Shown here: in pieces, positions 6,669-15,587 of the stretch
Layout: each line of letters begins with the position of its first letter
How positions within the stretch are numbered: the stretch's first letter is position 1
Virus record (IMG/VR): IMGVR_UViG_3300008259_004935
Coordinates: 1 to 35,773 of that record
From: a virus
Direction: 5' to 3' (one strand)
DNA: 35,773 nt
The notes under the pieces: generated by a model
Database searches by the model: none
Seen by the model: only the letters and a program-made list of their open reading frames with translations
What the model was told of the DNA's origin: nothing
Program-made: the position numbers and the translations under genes

Positions 6669-7227
6669 GGGCCACCCCCAGCGCCGCGAGCTGCGCCCGC
6701 AGCTCAACCACCCGCCGCTGCTCAGCCAGGAGCCACGCGCGCAGCGGCTTTGCCCTCTCCTCGGTGAGCTGCTTCTGCAGCTCGGCCACCTTGCCAAGCA
6801 GCACGGGCAACCCCTCCGAGGCCCGGGCCGCATCCCCGATCGCCTGGTCTCGCTCAACCAGCGCCCGGCCGAGCGACGCCGCAAGCTGCCCCGCCCGCGC
6901 CTTCTCCTCAGCCGCAGCCCCCTTCAAGGCTTCGGCCTCGGCCAGGGCCGCCTGCAGCCGCTCAACCGTCGCCCGCTCCCGCTCAAGCAAAACGCCCCGC
7001 TCCTCGATCGCCCGAGCCCCTTCCGCCAGACAGGCCCCGCAGATCGGCAGCGGGCACATCGGCCCCGTCACCAGCACCGGCTCGACCCCCGGCCGGTCTG
7101 TCTCGGCGCGCATCCCGCACACCGACCCGTCCGCGGCCGGCCCGACAAGGCACACCGCGATCCCCTCGCCTTCCGGCCACCCATGCGCCCACCACGCGAT
7201 CAGCGTGGCCGCCCTCTTTGTCGTCAT
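6658..7227 (-). CDS. Coiled-coil protein with N-terminal cysteine cluster
   Basis: A 189-residue protein with GGGAGG eight bases before its ATG. The first 70 residues contain several cysteines, including a CPLPICGAC group near 58-66, which could bind zinc. From about residue 70 to 180 the sequence is a long Ala/Glu/Leu/Arg helix (RERATVERLQAALAEAEAL, KVAELQKQLTEERAK) that should form a coiled coil. It lies between the primase and the methyltransferase in the replication operon, so a DNA-metabolism scaffold role is possible. No family recognised. Confidence 0.7.
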   Translation of the reverse strand: MTTKRAATLIAWWAHGWPEGEGIAVCLVGPAADGSVCGMRAETDRPGVEPVLVTGPMCPLPICGACLAEGARAIEERGVLLERERATVERLQAALAEAEALKGAAAEEKARAGQLAASLGRALVERDQAIGDAARASEGLPVLLGKVAELQKQLTEERAKPLRAWLLAEQRRVVELRAQLAALGVAHGS

Positions 7228-7273
7228 GTCACCTCCCAGGCCGCCATAGCGGCCCGCCCTCTGTGTTTAGTCG

Positions 7274-9985
7274 TCACCGGCCACCCCGCCCGAAGTCGAG
7301 CACGGTCCCGCGCCCCACCGGCAGCCCGTCCCGCGTGGTCAGCGTCCAGCCCCCGCGCGAGCCGGCCGCGAGCTTGACCGGCCCGTTCGGCGTTGACCAG
7401 GTCTGCCCCGCCCTCTTACGCAGCGCCGCCGCCATCGCATGAGGCCCGGCGCCGTCGCCGAGCCCCACGTCCAAGGTCTGCTCCTTCACCACCGACAGGA
7501 TCGCCTCTGGCGTCCTGCGCTCGCCGCCGTCCTCGGCCCACTGGAGGATCAGCGAGCGCCACCCGACCTCTTGAGGACTGACCTCGTCTACCGGCCGCAG
7601 CCACCCGCGCGACAGCCCCATGAGCCGCAGCGCCGGCCGGACGATGCGCCCGATCTGCGCGTAGGTGGCATTGTGCAGCTCGTCTTCGCGCGCGTCCCCG
7701 TCGCCCGCGGCGAGGCCGGCCTCAATGATCCGAAAGCAGGCCGACTGAATCCGCCCGACGTTCGCCCGGGTCCATTCGAGCAGGTCGCGATCGAACCGGC
7801 GAAGGTCAGGCCGCTCCATCCCGCTGTCGAGCAGGCAGACCGCCATCCGGCGAGACGAATCGCGGCCCATGTCTGCCCCGTTGCCCGTAAGGACGATCAG
7901 CAGATCGTCAGTTGACGCCGTCGCCGAAACGTGGGTGTGCATGGTCCTGTACTTGATCTTGCCGCTCGTCATCAGCAACGCGAGCGTTTGATGGTCGACC
8001 CGAACCTGCACGTTGTCTACGAAGACGGGCTGCCCTCCGTTGATGGCGCTGATCAGCTCCTTCTTCAGCTCATCAGGGCTGCCCTCCCAGGCCATCGGCG
8101 CGACTGGCGCGCCGCACAGCGCGGTCAGCAGGGCTTGAGCGAGGTACGTTTTACCTTCGCCTTGCCGCGCCGCCCCGATGAACAGTCCGGGCAGCGGCGC
8201 GTTCACCAACCGCGCCGTAAAGCCGGCAAAGAGCCACCCGAAGACAGCGGCCTCATCCTGTCCGCCCTCGCCATCCTCGGCCCCGTGCGGCGGTCCGTGC
8301 TTCCACGACACCTCTCCGAGCCAGTCGGACCGCAGGAAGCCGACCGCCTCGGCCACGCTCATCGGCTCCCGCCGCGAGACTGGCCCCTGAAGCCAAAGCT
8401 GCCCCGCCGCGTGGTAGCCCGGCCGGTCCAGCAGCGTCGGCCGCCCGTCTGCCCCGCGGACGTAGCGCGGCGCCCCAACGATGCGGGTGAGCACAGGCAG
8501 CCCTGGCACCGGCTCGGCCCGCATCAGCCCCGCCAACCGGACGGGAACGGCGACGGCCTCGTAAAAGTTGCCCCCCTTCGAGATCTCGTTCCCCTTGGGC
8601 TGGCGCACGGTGACCCAGTCGGCCACCTTGCCGAGAATCCCCGTCAGGGCCTCGTTAGTAAGGGCCTCGATCCGCGCCGCCCCGTCGTCACCGTCGACGA
8701 TGCGCACAAGCTCACCGTCGCGCCGGTACACGCCGGCCCCAGCGGCAGCCAGGGCAGCCCAGGCGGCGCGGATCAGCTCCCGGTCCTGCACCTTGTTCAC
8801 CTGAATCATAGGGAGCCCCGCCGGCTCCTCCCAGCGCAGCCCCGGCGCCGGCCGGTCCTCCTCCTGGCCCACATCGGGCACGGGCGGCGCCTCCTGCGCC
8901 TCCTCCGGCTCCGCGTAGGGCAGCGACGGCACCACCGACAGATCGGGCACCGGCGCCAGGATCGACCCATCGCCGCCCCCGTAGCGACGGGCCTGGTCTT
9001 CGCGCGCCAGGTCAAGGGGTGCAGGCCGGTCGGGCACGGTCAGCGGCGACAGGGCCCCGTGCGCGAGCGCCCCGTCGATGGCCCGCTCGATCTCGGCGCG
9101 CTTGCCTTGATCCCCGCCGTATGCGTAGAGGCCCGCCTCAACCAGAGCCGCCCTCCCGTGCGCCGCATCGAGGGCCCACAGGAGCCCCCCGATCGTCTCC
9201 GCCGCCTTCAGGATCGCCCCGTGCCGCGCCCCGGCTGGCGACCGGACGATCTCCTGACAGCCGCGAACAAGGGCAGCCCTGGCCCAAGCTACCTCGTGAT
9301 CCCGAGCTCGCCCGGAGCCGCCCGCCTCGCCAACGCCCTGCCACGGCCCGGCCGGCACCGGCGCCGCCTTGGGGCGCACAAGCTCGATCAGCCACGCCGG
9401 CGCCTCTGCGACCTCCGCCGAGCCCTCCCAGGCGTAGGTCCCGCCCGAGTAGTGCCCCGACGGCGGAGCGACGACGTAGCCGCCCGTCCCCCGCACATCG
9501 AGGCCCGTCCGCTGCCCATCCCAGCGCAGCCGCCCCCGGTTTGTGATGTCGAGCCCGTCGCTCGGCATCCGCCACCACAGGTGAAGCCCGCCGCTCCCCG
9601 TCCGCGCCCGCAGCGTGGTGGGCAGCACGCCGTGCACCTCCTGCATCCGAGCCAGCGCCGCCGGGCCCGCGATTCCCTCGCTACCCCCTGGCCGCTCTGG
9701 CCCAGGAGCAGCAAGGTCAACGTCAAGCACCCACACCCCCGACGGCCGCCCCGTCGCCACGCCCACCCAGGAGCCCGGCCGCGTCGCCCACAGCGCCCGC
9801 ACGCCCGCCTCCTGCGACGTGGCAGCCTCTCGCCAGCCGTCGATCGCAGGGTGCTTCCCGCGGCTCTTTCCGTCACAGGCCGCCCCAGCCGGGCAGCCAC
9901 AGGACCCCGCCACCATCGGCCACAGGGGCAGCACAGCCCACCCGCGCCGAGCCAGGCCAAGCGCGGCCTCGAGGTAGTTACTCAT
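7274..9985 (-). CDS. Primase-polymerase fused to an AAA+ type helicase/ATPase
   Basis: This 903-residue protein should start and perhaps extend phage DNA synthesis. The N-terminal part is an archaeo-eukaryotic type primase-polymerase: a CGCPAGAAC...GKHP cysteine entry (30-46), the metal-binding pair D88/D90 in VLDVDLA, SGGLHLWW with H135, and a GLDVRGTGGYVVAPPSGH strand near 161-178. A Pro/Ala/Glu-rich linker (about 310-390) follows. The C-terminal part is an ATPase: Walker A GAARQGEGKT (604-613), Walker B PVFVDNVQ (653-660), a sensor-like LTGNGAD (699-705) and RDSSRR (708-713) as likely arginine finger. It starts in an ATGA overlap with the helicase gene. Since the genome seems complete and no family A, B or C DNA polymerase is seen, this enzyme may supply the main initiation activity while the host polymerase elongates. 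Confidence 0.88.
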   Translation of the reverse strand: MSNYLEAALGLARRGWAVLPLWPMVAGSCGCPAGAACDGKSRGKHPAIDGWREAATSQEAGVRALWATRPGSWVGVATGRPSGVWVLDVDLAAPGPERPGGSEGIAGPAALARMQEVHGVLPTTLRARTGSGGLHLWWRMPSDGLDITNRGRLRWDGQRTGLDVRGTGGYVVAPPSGHYSGGTYAWEGSAEVAEAPAWLIELVRPKAAPVPAGPWQGVGEAGGSGRARDHEVAWARAALVRGCQEIVRSPAGARHGAILKAAETIGGLLWALDAAHGRAALVEAGLYAYGGDQGKRAEIERAIDGALAHGALSPLTVPDRPAPLDLAREDQARRYGGGDGSILAPVPDLSVVPSLPYAEPEEAQEAPPVPDVGQEEDRPAPGLRWEEPAGLPMIQVNKVQDRELIRAAWAALAAAGAGVYRRDGELVRIVDGDDGAARIEALTNEALTGILGKVADWVTVRQPKGNEISKGGNFYEAVAVPVRLAGLMRAEPVPGLPVLTRIVGAPRYVRGADGRPTLLDRPGYHAAGQLWLQGPVSRREPMSVAEAVGFLRSDWLGEVSWKHGPPHGAEDGEGGQDEAAVFGWLFAGFTARLVNAPLPGLFIGAARQGEGKTYLAQALLTALCGAPVAPMAWEGSPDELKKELISAINGGQPVFVDNVQVRVDHQTLALLMTSGKIKYRTMHTHVSATASTDDLLIVLTGNGADMGRDSSRRMAVCLLDSGMERPDLRRFDRDLLEWTRANVGRIQSACFRIIEAGLAAGDGDAREDELHNATYAQIGRIVRPALRLMGLSRGWLRPVDEVSPQEVGWRSLILQWAEDGGERRTPEAILSVVKEQTLDVGLGDGAGPHAMAAALRKRAGQTWSTPNGPVKLAAGSRGGWTLTTRDGLPVGRGTVLDFGRGGR

Positions 9986-12147
9986 CCTTGCACCCCCAGC
10001 ATCTGCCCGACATCTCTCACCGCCTGTCCCGCGCCCCCAATGGCGCGGTCAATCTCCGCCCGAGCGACCCCGAGCTGCATCAGTCGCCGCCCCCACTCCG
10101 CCGTCGCCGCCGTATCGGTCCCGGCGCGCAGGTAGCCCGCCCAGGCCACCCGCAGATCCCGCAGCAGCGCCTCAACGCCCGCCACCGTCAGCGAGGCCGC
10201 CGGCACCAAGCCGAGCCGGGCCGACACGGCCGCCAGCTCTGCCCGCCTGCCCGCCTGGACCGCGCCCTTCGCCGCGATCGCGTGGTGCTTGTTGTTCGCC
10301 TTCATCGCCTCCGCCCTGGCCGCGCGAGCCATCAGCCCCCGCAGCAGCATCGACGCTACGCCCTGCGCCGCCGGCACCTCGGCCCCGAGCTTCCTCAGCG
10401 CCGCCGCGGTCGCAACCGAGGTCGGCTCAGTCGCCCAATCACCCGCCGCGCGCGGCGTCGCCCCAGCCCGCCCGAGCACGCCCTCTCCCGCCCGCATGGC
10501 CTCGATCCGCCGCGCGTACTCATCGACCCGCGCCGCCCGGACCTGATCCCCGGTCCGCTCGATCCGCCAGAGCACCCAGGAGCCGCCCGACAGCGGCGCG
10601 CAGAGCGCCGTGACATCATGCCCGCCGGTCAGTCGCCCGCCGGTCGACCAGCACGCCGCGTCTCCCATCCCCTCGCAGAACCATGGCCAGATCGAAGCCC
10701 CGCCCGCGCCGAACAGCAGGGTCACCTGCGCGTCTCCGCGCCGCTCGATCCGCACCGCCGCGAGCCCGTCGTCTTCCGCCGACACCAGCGCAAGCTCAGT
10801 CGCCTTGTGCGACGTGCGCATCCCAGCCCGAGGCCCAGCCCCGTCACCGCGCGGCCAGCGGATCGGCCACCGCCCGCGCTCAGGGTCGCCATCGACGACG
10901 CCCGCGGCCCACTCAGGCTCGGCCCGCAGCCGTACCCGCGCGCCCACTTCGAGCACGAGAGGCTTAGCCGCCTTGGAGTCGGCCGCCGTGCCTTCGCTCT
11001 CGGCCAACTCGGCCTCTTTGTCGAGCCCCCAGTCGCCCATCGCCCCGCCGGTCATGTCGATGCACACGCAGTCGACCTTGTCGGGCGCAGACCGCAGCCC
11101 GCGCCCCAGCGCCTGCCGCTTGTCGATCGGCGACTTCATGGCGCGGCACACCAGCAGGCAGGACGTAGCCGGCGCGTCGAAGCCCTCAAGCACCAGGGCC
11201 ACGCTGCACAGCACCCGGATCTTGCCGGCCCGGTATTCCGCCAGCTTGCGGGCGATCTCAGGCTTGGGGTCCGACCCGGCGACGGCTTCGGCCTCGACAC
11301 CCGCAGCCCGAAAAGCAGCAGCCAACAACCCAGCGTGACTAATGTTTGTACAGAACGCGATCGTCTGCCGGCCCACAGCCCGCGCGAGCCACTCCTGCAC
11401 CGCCGCGCTGATCCGCGCCGGGCTGCGCTGGTCTTTGTTGTCCGCCTCTGAGAGGCCGCCCACGCCGGTAAGTTTCGGCGTCACGAAGACGGGCTGCGCA
11501 AGTACGCCGTCGGCGATGGCGGCCTGCATCGAGTATTCATAGGCGACACAGTCAAACACCCGCCCAAGCCCGGCGTCATCGTGCCGAAACGCCGTAGCGG
11601 TCAGCCCCAAGATCGGCATCGCCCGACCGCTGATCTTGGCTTTGCTGCGAAGGTCGGCCAGGACCGCCCCGTAGCTGTCCGCCGTCGCGTGGTGGGCCTC
11701 GTCAACCATCAGGATGCAGGCCCCCGCCGCAAGGTGCGCCAACCTCTCCGAAGACATCGACGCCACCGAGCACACCAGGGCCGGCGCCGTGGCGTCACAG
11801 CGCGTGCCCATGATGATCCCGACCTCGATACCGTGCATCGCGCCGACAACCTCGGCCCGCGCGTGCAGGTCGCGCACCAGCTCCTGCCGATGCACGATCA
11901 CCACCGCCGGCCGCGGCTCGAGGCCCTTCTGTCGCGCCCGCCAGTGCTCCAAGACCGCGGCGCGAACGAGGAGGGCGGCGATAAAGTCGCCTTTACCCGC
12001 GCCGGTGCAGACGTTGATCACCGGCGACTGACCAGCCACCCAGGCCGGCCGCGCGGCGAGGAGGGCCTCAAGTTGCCAGCGCCGCGGCGTGAAGCCCGGC
12101 CGCAGGGGCAGCTCTGGCAGTTCGCGGGGCAGCGTCACGGTTCCCAC
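9982..12147 (-). CDS. SF2 DNA/RNA helicase
   Basis: A 721-residue superfamily 2 helicase of the SSL2/UvsW kind. Its motifs, numbered from the chosen start, are: Q-region FTPRRWQLEAL, motif I NVCTGAGKGD (45-54), motif II VDEAHH (148-153), motif III LTATAF, and motif VI QALGRGLR. In motif I the Thr/Ser after the lysine is replaced by Gly, a variant that should be noted because that residue normally helps bind magnesium. The C-terminal 300 residues are an extra domain of unknown function with Trp- and Ala-rich stretches. The GTG at 12147 lies five bases after GGGGAGG and three bases past the resolvase stop; a second GTG at 12138 is also possible. It could unwind recombination or replication forks. 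Confidence 0.88.
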   Translation of the reverse strand: MGTVTLPRELPELPLRPGFTPRRWQLEALLAARPAWVAGQSPVINVCTGAGKGDFIAALLVRAAVLEHWRARQKGLEPRPAVVIVHRQELVRDLHARAEVVGAMHGIEVGIIMGTRCDATAPALVCSVASMSSERLAHLAAGACILMVDEAHHATADSYGAVLADLRSKAKISGRAMPILGLTATAFRHDDAGLGRVFDCVAYEYSMQAAIADGVLAQPVFVTPKLTGVGGLSEADNKDQRSPARISAAVQEWLARAVGRQTIAFCTNISHAGLLAAAFRAAGVEAEAVAGSDPKPEIARKLAEYRAGKIRVLCSVALVLEGFDAPATSCLLVCRAMKSPIDKRQALGRGLRSAPDKVDCVCIDMTGGAMGDWGLDKEAELAESEGTAADSKAAKPLVLEVGARVRLRAEPEWAAGVVDGDPERGRWPIRWPRGDGAGPRAGMRTSHKATELALVSAEDDGLAAVRIERRGDAQVTLLFGAGGASIWPWFCEGMGDAACWSTGGRLTGGHDVTALCAPLSGGSWVLWRIERTGDQVRAARVDEYARRIEAMRAGEGVLGRAGATPRAAGDWATEPTSVATAAALRKLGAEVPAAQGVASMLLRGLMARAARAEAMKANNKHHAIAAKGAVQAGRRAELAAVSARLGLVPAASLTVAGVEALLRDLRVAWAGYLRAGTDTAATAEWGRRLMQLGVARAEIDRAIGGAGQAVRDVGQMLGVQG

Positions 12148-12148
12148 C

Positions 12149-12952
12149 TCAGCCTCCCCAGGCCTTGAAGGCCTCGTCGCCGGCCTTGCCCAGCGAGGCG
12201 AGCCAGGAGAAGGCGAGCGGCGTTGCGGTGGCCCACCCGCGAGCCCCAGCCCACCGCCCACGCGCCGTCACGGTCGCGAGCATCGCCTTGGTAGGCCTCT
12301 CGGTGCGCACCGCCTGCACGAAGGGCTGCACCTCGCTGCCGGGGCCCACAACCCGCGCCTCCTCGCCGAAGATGTCGAGCCACCACCGCCGCGACGAAGC
12401 CCCAGGCCCCCGAAGCCCCGCCGCCCACAGCGCCAGGAGCGACGCATCGGCCGCCCCATCGTGCGCCACCCGCCCCCGCGGCGGGATCAGGTGGGGCTCG
12501 GCTCCTGGCACGCTGTCGAGCAGCCGGGCGACGTGCACCGCCTTCACGTCGTCGTCGCCGTCCGCCAAGCACGACAGATCGGCCAGCCATTCCTGCGGCC
12601 GCGGCGTGCTCAGCGTGGCCTCTGGGCACAGGGTCAGGAGCGCCCCCATCGCCGCCCCGGCGGACACCGCGAGCTTGTCTCCGCCGGACTGCCGAGCCCG
12701 CAGCCCTGGCCACTCTACTGCGACGGCCCGCACCGCGAGATCGTTCATGCCGACCGCCGCCCGCACCATCTCGGCCGCCACCTCGGCCGGCGTGACGCTC
12801 TTCGCCGCCCGCATGAACCCCACGCGCAGCAGCCTCAGCCCGGTCGCGCCGCTGTCGGTCCTGTACCGCTCCACTGCGGCGACGGCCCCGTCCGCGCCAG
12901 GATCGACCCCGACGTACAGCCCGAGCATCCGCTCTTCGAGCGCGGGCCGCAT
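12149..12952 (-). CDS. RuvC-like Holliday junction resolvase
   Basis: The 267-residue protein has the RuvC/RNase-H pattern of acidic residues: D17 in YVGVDPGADGAVA, E80 in VAVEWPG and the pair D165/D169 in HDGAADASLLA. It should resolve branched DNA before packaging. At about 270 residues it is longer than bacterial RuvC (about 170), because of a C-terminal extension rich in Trp, Arg and Ala. The ATG at 12952 overlaps the upstream stop as TGATG; an ATG at 12928 (MLGLYVG) would still retain D17 and is the alternative start. It sits next to the SF2 helicase, as recombination genes often do. Confidence 0.85.
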   Translation of the reverse strand: MRPALEERMLGLYVGVDPGADGAVAAVERYRTDSGATGLRLLRVGFMRAAKSVTPAEVAAEMVRAAVGMNDLAVRAVAVEWPGLRARQSGGDKLAVSAGAAMGALLTLCPEATLSTPRPQEWLADLSCLADGDDDVKAVHVARLLDSVPGAEPHLIPPRGRVAHDGAADASLLALWAAGLRGPGASSRRWWLDIFGEEARVVGPGSEVQPFVQAVRTERPTKAMLATVTARGRWAGARGWATATPLAFSWLASLGKAGDEAFKAWGG

Positions 12953-13626
12953 CACCAGCCCCCAAACATGCGGCGCTGCCTGGACTTCTCGATCTCCTCA
13001 TCGGTGGCCTTGCGCCGCCCGACCTCTTCGCCGGTCTCCCGCAGGAAGACCACCACCTCGCCGCCGATCACCCGCTCATCGACCTCCGCGAGCCGCCGCT
13101 CGAACCCCTGCGCCACGTCCTTGCGCCGAGCGGCAAGGTCGGCCTCGGCGTCGGCCATGGCGTCCTTCTCGTCTTTGTGGCGCGCCACCATCTCCTTCTT
13201 CCTGTCGGCCAGCTCGTCTTCCTGCAACAGGAAGAGGTGACGCGCCCGGATGGCCACGTCCGGCGCCATCGGCAGCCGCAGCATCTTCTCGCCGCGGAAG
13301 ATCAGCCCCTCGTCTCGCTCTTCATCGCGCGCCACCTTGGCGCGGTCGGCCAGGTCGCGCCGGATCACCGTGGCCCGCTCTTCGATGGCTGCCCGGACCT
13401 CGCCGGGCTGGCACAGCCGCGCCGCCTCATCAAGGAGCCCGACCTCATCCTCGCCGTAGATCGCCAGCTCATCGAGCCGGCCCCGCACATCGAGCCGCGC
13501 CAACCGCGCAGGCAGCGCGATCGCCGACACATGCGGCCGCACCATCACCTCAGCGGGCGGCAACGTCTCGCCGCCCTCATCGCTCTTCTTGCCTCGCCGC
13601 GCGGGGCTGCGTTCCGTTCCGGCCAT
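12952..13626 (-). CDS. Highly charged helical protein, first gene of the replication operon
   Basis: A 224-residue protein with AGGAGG eight bases before its ATG. It begins with a basic, Ser/Gly-rich tail (MAGTERSPARRGKKSDEGGE). From about residue 75 on it is almost entirely Glu/Asp/Arg/Lys/Ala helix, including ADRKKEMVARHKDEKDAMADAEADLAARRK near 145-175, and ends RRKATDEEIEKSRQRRMFGGW. No domain is recognised. Its place at the head of the leftward replication operon, behind a set of direct repeats, suggests a role in starting replication or in nucleic-acid binding, but this is only position. Confidence 0.7.
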   Translation of the reverse strand: MAGTERSPARRGKKSDEGGETLPPAEVMVRPHVSAIALPARLARLDVRGRLDELAIYGEDEVGLLDEAARLCQPGEVRAAIEERATVIRRDLADRAKVARDEERDEGLIFRGEKMLRLPMAPDVAIRARHLFLLQEDELADRKKEMVARHKDEKDAMADAEADLAARRKDVAQGFERRLAEVDERVIGGEVVVFLRETGEEVGRRKATDEEIEKSRQRRMFGGW

Positions 13627-13744
13627 TTGGCACCTCCTGCCCGAAGGCTACCCCGCGGCGCTACCCCCGCGCTACCCCTTTTCTACCCTATTTTTTCCCT
13701 TGCCTTTCCCTCCCTGCCCGTTAGCCATGGTGCAGGAGGCAAGA
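13627..13744. promoter_or_regulatory. Divergent replication promoter region with direct CTACCC repeats
   Basis: This spacer separates the leftward replication operon from the rightward recombination block. CTACCC occurs four times in the same direction at 13648, 13661, 13672 and 13683, so the copies are 13, 11 and 11 bp apart, about one helical turn, and would face the same side of the DNA. They are followed by a T-rich run (13690-13697) and by TTGCCTTTCC (13700-13709), also found at 1633-1642. Iteron-like repeats beside an AT-richer tract next to primase and helicase genes suggest an origin or a cooperative operator. No convincing sigma-70 boxes were found. Confidence 0.5.
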
Positions 13745-14140
13745 ATGCCCGACGCCGATCAGGTAGCGCGAGAGCGCGCCATCACCGCCCTTCTCGGCCC
13801 GATCGCCCGCTGCGATCTGGCCATCCCCATCGACAGCCACGTTCGCCACGACTGGATCGGCGCGCTGTCTCACCTGCGCTCGGCTCACCGCGCCCAGGCC
13901 CTCTTCGCCTCCTCGCTGGACGGCTACTTGGAGGGCTACGCCATGCCCGCCAAGACCGAGCGCGCCATCGAGCGCGGCCGGTGCGCCGTGTGCCTCGTCA
14001 GGGTGGCCGCCCTGCACCTCGCCGACGTGGCCCCCGTCGCGGCCGCTCTCGCCGACGTGTGGGGCAAGTCCGACCCCGCGACGGCCAGCCTCCTCGCCAT
14101 CTCGGCCAGGGCCGCCATCGGCCAGCCGGTGACCGAGTGA
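13745..14140 (+). CDS. Hypothetical protein upstream of the exonuclease
   Basis: A 131-residue, mostly helical protein whose ATG at 13745 lies five bases after AGGAGG. An ATG at 13727 is in frame but has no ribosome site. Near the N-terminus it reads ERAITALLGPIARCDLAIPID; the middle has two nearby cysteines in RGRCAVCLVRV (about 79-86), possibly a metal or redox pair. No family is recognised. It is joined to the exonuclease gene by a GTGA overlap, so it probably serves in the same recombination step. Confidence 0.65.
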   Translation: MPDADQVARERAITALLGPIARCDLAIPIDSHVRHDWIGALSHLRSAHRAQALFASSLDGYLEGYAMPAKTERAIERGRCAVCLVRVAALHLADVAPVAAALADVWGKSDPATASLLAISARAAIGQPVTE

Positions 14141-14982
14141 CCGCCAAGGTTTACCAGGGGCTGCGCTTCGAGGAGTACGGCGCAATCCGCGCCGTCAACG
14201 CGAGTCTTCTCAAGCGCGTTGCGGGCGGCTCCCCGCTGCACGGTCTGCACTACCTGCGAGAAGGGGGCGGGCCGGACACGCACAGCCGGATGGAGCTCCG
14301 CGCGACTCACACACTGGCCCTGGAAGGCAAGGCCGCTTTCCGTCGGGGCTATGCGGTCTGGGAGGGTTCGCGAAGGGGGCAGCTCTGGACCGACTTCGAG
14401 ACCCAGCAGCTCGCCGCGGGCCGCACCGTGCTCACCAGCGCCGAGCGGGCGCGAGTGCAGGCCAGGGCCGCCGCTCTCCTCGCCCACCCGGTAGCCGGGC
14501 CGCTCCTGGCCCACGCCGACGCGCTTCCCGAGATCACCGTCACCTGGACCGACGAAGTCACAGGCCTGCCCTGCAAGGCCCGTCTGGACCTCTGGGTAGA
14601 CGCCGAGGAGGCCATCGACGTGATCGACCTCAAGACGTGGCCCAGCACAGATCCTCGGATCGTCCTGCGCCAGATCGTGTCACAGCAGGTGCACCTACAG
14701 CTCGCCCACTACCGCGCCGCCGTGCGCGCCGTGGTTGGCGATGACGTGCCGATCCGCTGCGCCGTCATGGTCGCAGAGGACGCCGCGCCGCATGACGTAG
14801 GGGTCTACGTTCTCGACGAGGCCCTCCTGCTCCTGGGCGACGAAGCCCGGCGCGCGGCGCTGATCACCTGGGCGGACGCGGTCAAGCGCGGAGAGTACCC
14901 GGGCCGCGCGCCCAAACTGTGCACAATCGAAGCACCCGGATGGATGGTAGACGCCGCCGAAGACGCGGTGGAGGTGACGTAA
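14137..14982 (+). CDS. PD-(D/E)XK exonuclease (RecE/exonuclease VIII-like)
   Basis: The 281-residue protein begins at GTG 14137 in a GTGA overlap. The C-terminal half has the PD-(D/E)XK core seen in RecE-type phage exonucleases: PEITVTW with E132, the segment GLPCKARLDLWV with D151, and the metal-binding DLK of VIDLKTW (D164, K166), followed by a helix with QQVHLQLAHYRAAV. Such enzymes degrade one strand of double-stranded DNA to make single strands for annealing. The next gene is its usual companion, supporting a phage recombination pair. No Redbeta, RecT or Erf annealing protein was recognised. Confidence 0.85.
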   Translation: MTAKVYQGLRFEEYGAIRAVNASLLKRVAGGSPLHGLHYLREGGGPDTHSRMELRATHTLALEGKAAFRRGYAVWEGSRRGQLWTDFETQQLAAGRTVLTSAERARVQARAAALLAHPVAGPLLAHADALPEITVTWTDEVTGLPCKARLDLWVDAEEAIDVIDLKTWPSTDPRIVLRQIVSQQVHLQLAHYRAAVRAVVGDDVPIRCAVMVAEDAAPHDVGVYVLDEALLLLGDEARRAALITWADAVKRGEYPGRAPKLCTIEAPGWMVDAAEDAVEVT

Positions 14983-15578
14983 TGGCTGACATTTCCAACA
15001 CCCTCGCAGCAAAGTCAAACCAACTCAACGCGGTGGACCTGCCCCGCCCGCGCGTCTTTCGCGTGCTGGCCGTCAAGGTCGGCGGCACCACCGAGCAGCC
15101 CATCGACGTGCAGATCGACGGCTGGCCGCACCCCTGGAAGCCCTGCAAGTCGATGCGGCGGGTCCTGGCCGCCGCGTGGGGGACCGAGTCTGACCAATGG
15201 CTCGGAAAGGCCGTAGAGCTCTACTGCGACCCTGACGTGCTCTGGGCCGGGGAGCGCGCCGGCGGCATCCGAATCTCCGCCCTGTCGGACATTTCCGCCG
15301 GCGGGCTCGAGGTTGTGCTCCGCGCAAGCTCGAAGAAGTCGGCCCCCGTCCGCTTCAAGCGCCTGGACACCACAGACCCCCTCCTGGCCGTCGCCGCCGA
15401 GCGCGGCGAAGACCTCGCCGCCACCGAGGCCGCCATCGCCGCAGCGCGCGGCGGCCGCCCATGCCCGACCGACCACGCCGGCCGCGAGAAGGCCGCGGCC
15501 TGGGCTCGAACCGAGAAGGGCCGCGCCGCCCTCGCCGCAGTGACCACCGGCGCCGACGCTCAGCAGCACGGCGACTGA
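14982..15578 (+). CDS. Exonuclease-associated protein, probable ssDNA-binding
   Basis: A 198-residue protein starting in a TAATG overlap with the exonuclease gene. Residues about 15-120 are beta-rich with the pattern FRVLAVKVGG, PIDVQIDG, KPCKSMRRVLAAAWG, GKAVELYCDPDVLWAGE, GGIRISALSDI. I have seen this pattern in proteins paired with phage exonucleases, where it is often left unnamed, and it suggests an OB-like fold. The tail is an Ala/Arg-rich helical region. A role as single-strand binding partner is inferred from fold impression and neighbourhood, not from a known motif. Confidence 0.65.
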   Translation: MADISNTLAAKSNQLNAVDLPRPRVFRVLAVKVGGTTEQPIDVQIDGWPHPWKPCKSMRRVLAAAWGTESDQWLGKAVELYCDPDVLWAGERAGGIRISALSDISAGGLEVVLRASSKKSAPVRFKRLDTTDPLLAVAAERGEDLAATEAAIAAARGGRPCPTDHAGREKAAAWARTEKGRAALAAVTTGADAQQHGD

Positions 15579-15587
15579 CCTCCCCCA

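Noticed and set aside
7931-10135. 734-codon plus-strand open frame opposite the primase gene
   Set aside because: Its translation is Arg/Pro/Gln-rich with no domain, while the minus strand encodes a full primase-polymerase and ATPase with all motifs.
9995-12130. Long plus-strand frames (for example 9988-11451) over the helicase gene
   Set aside because: Arg/Pro-rich shadow sequence. The SF2 helicase motifs are on the minus strand in the right order.
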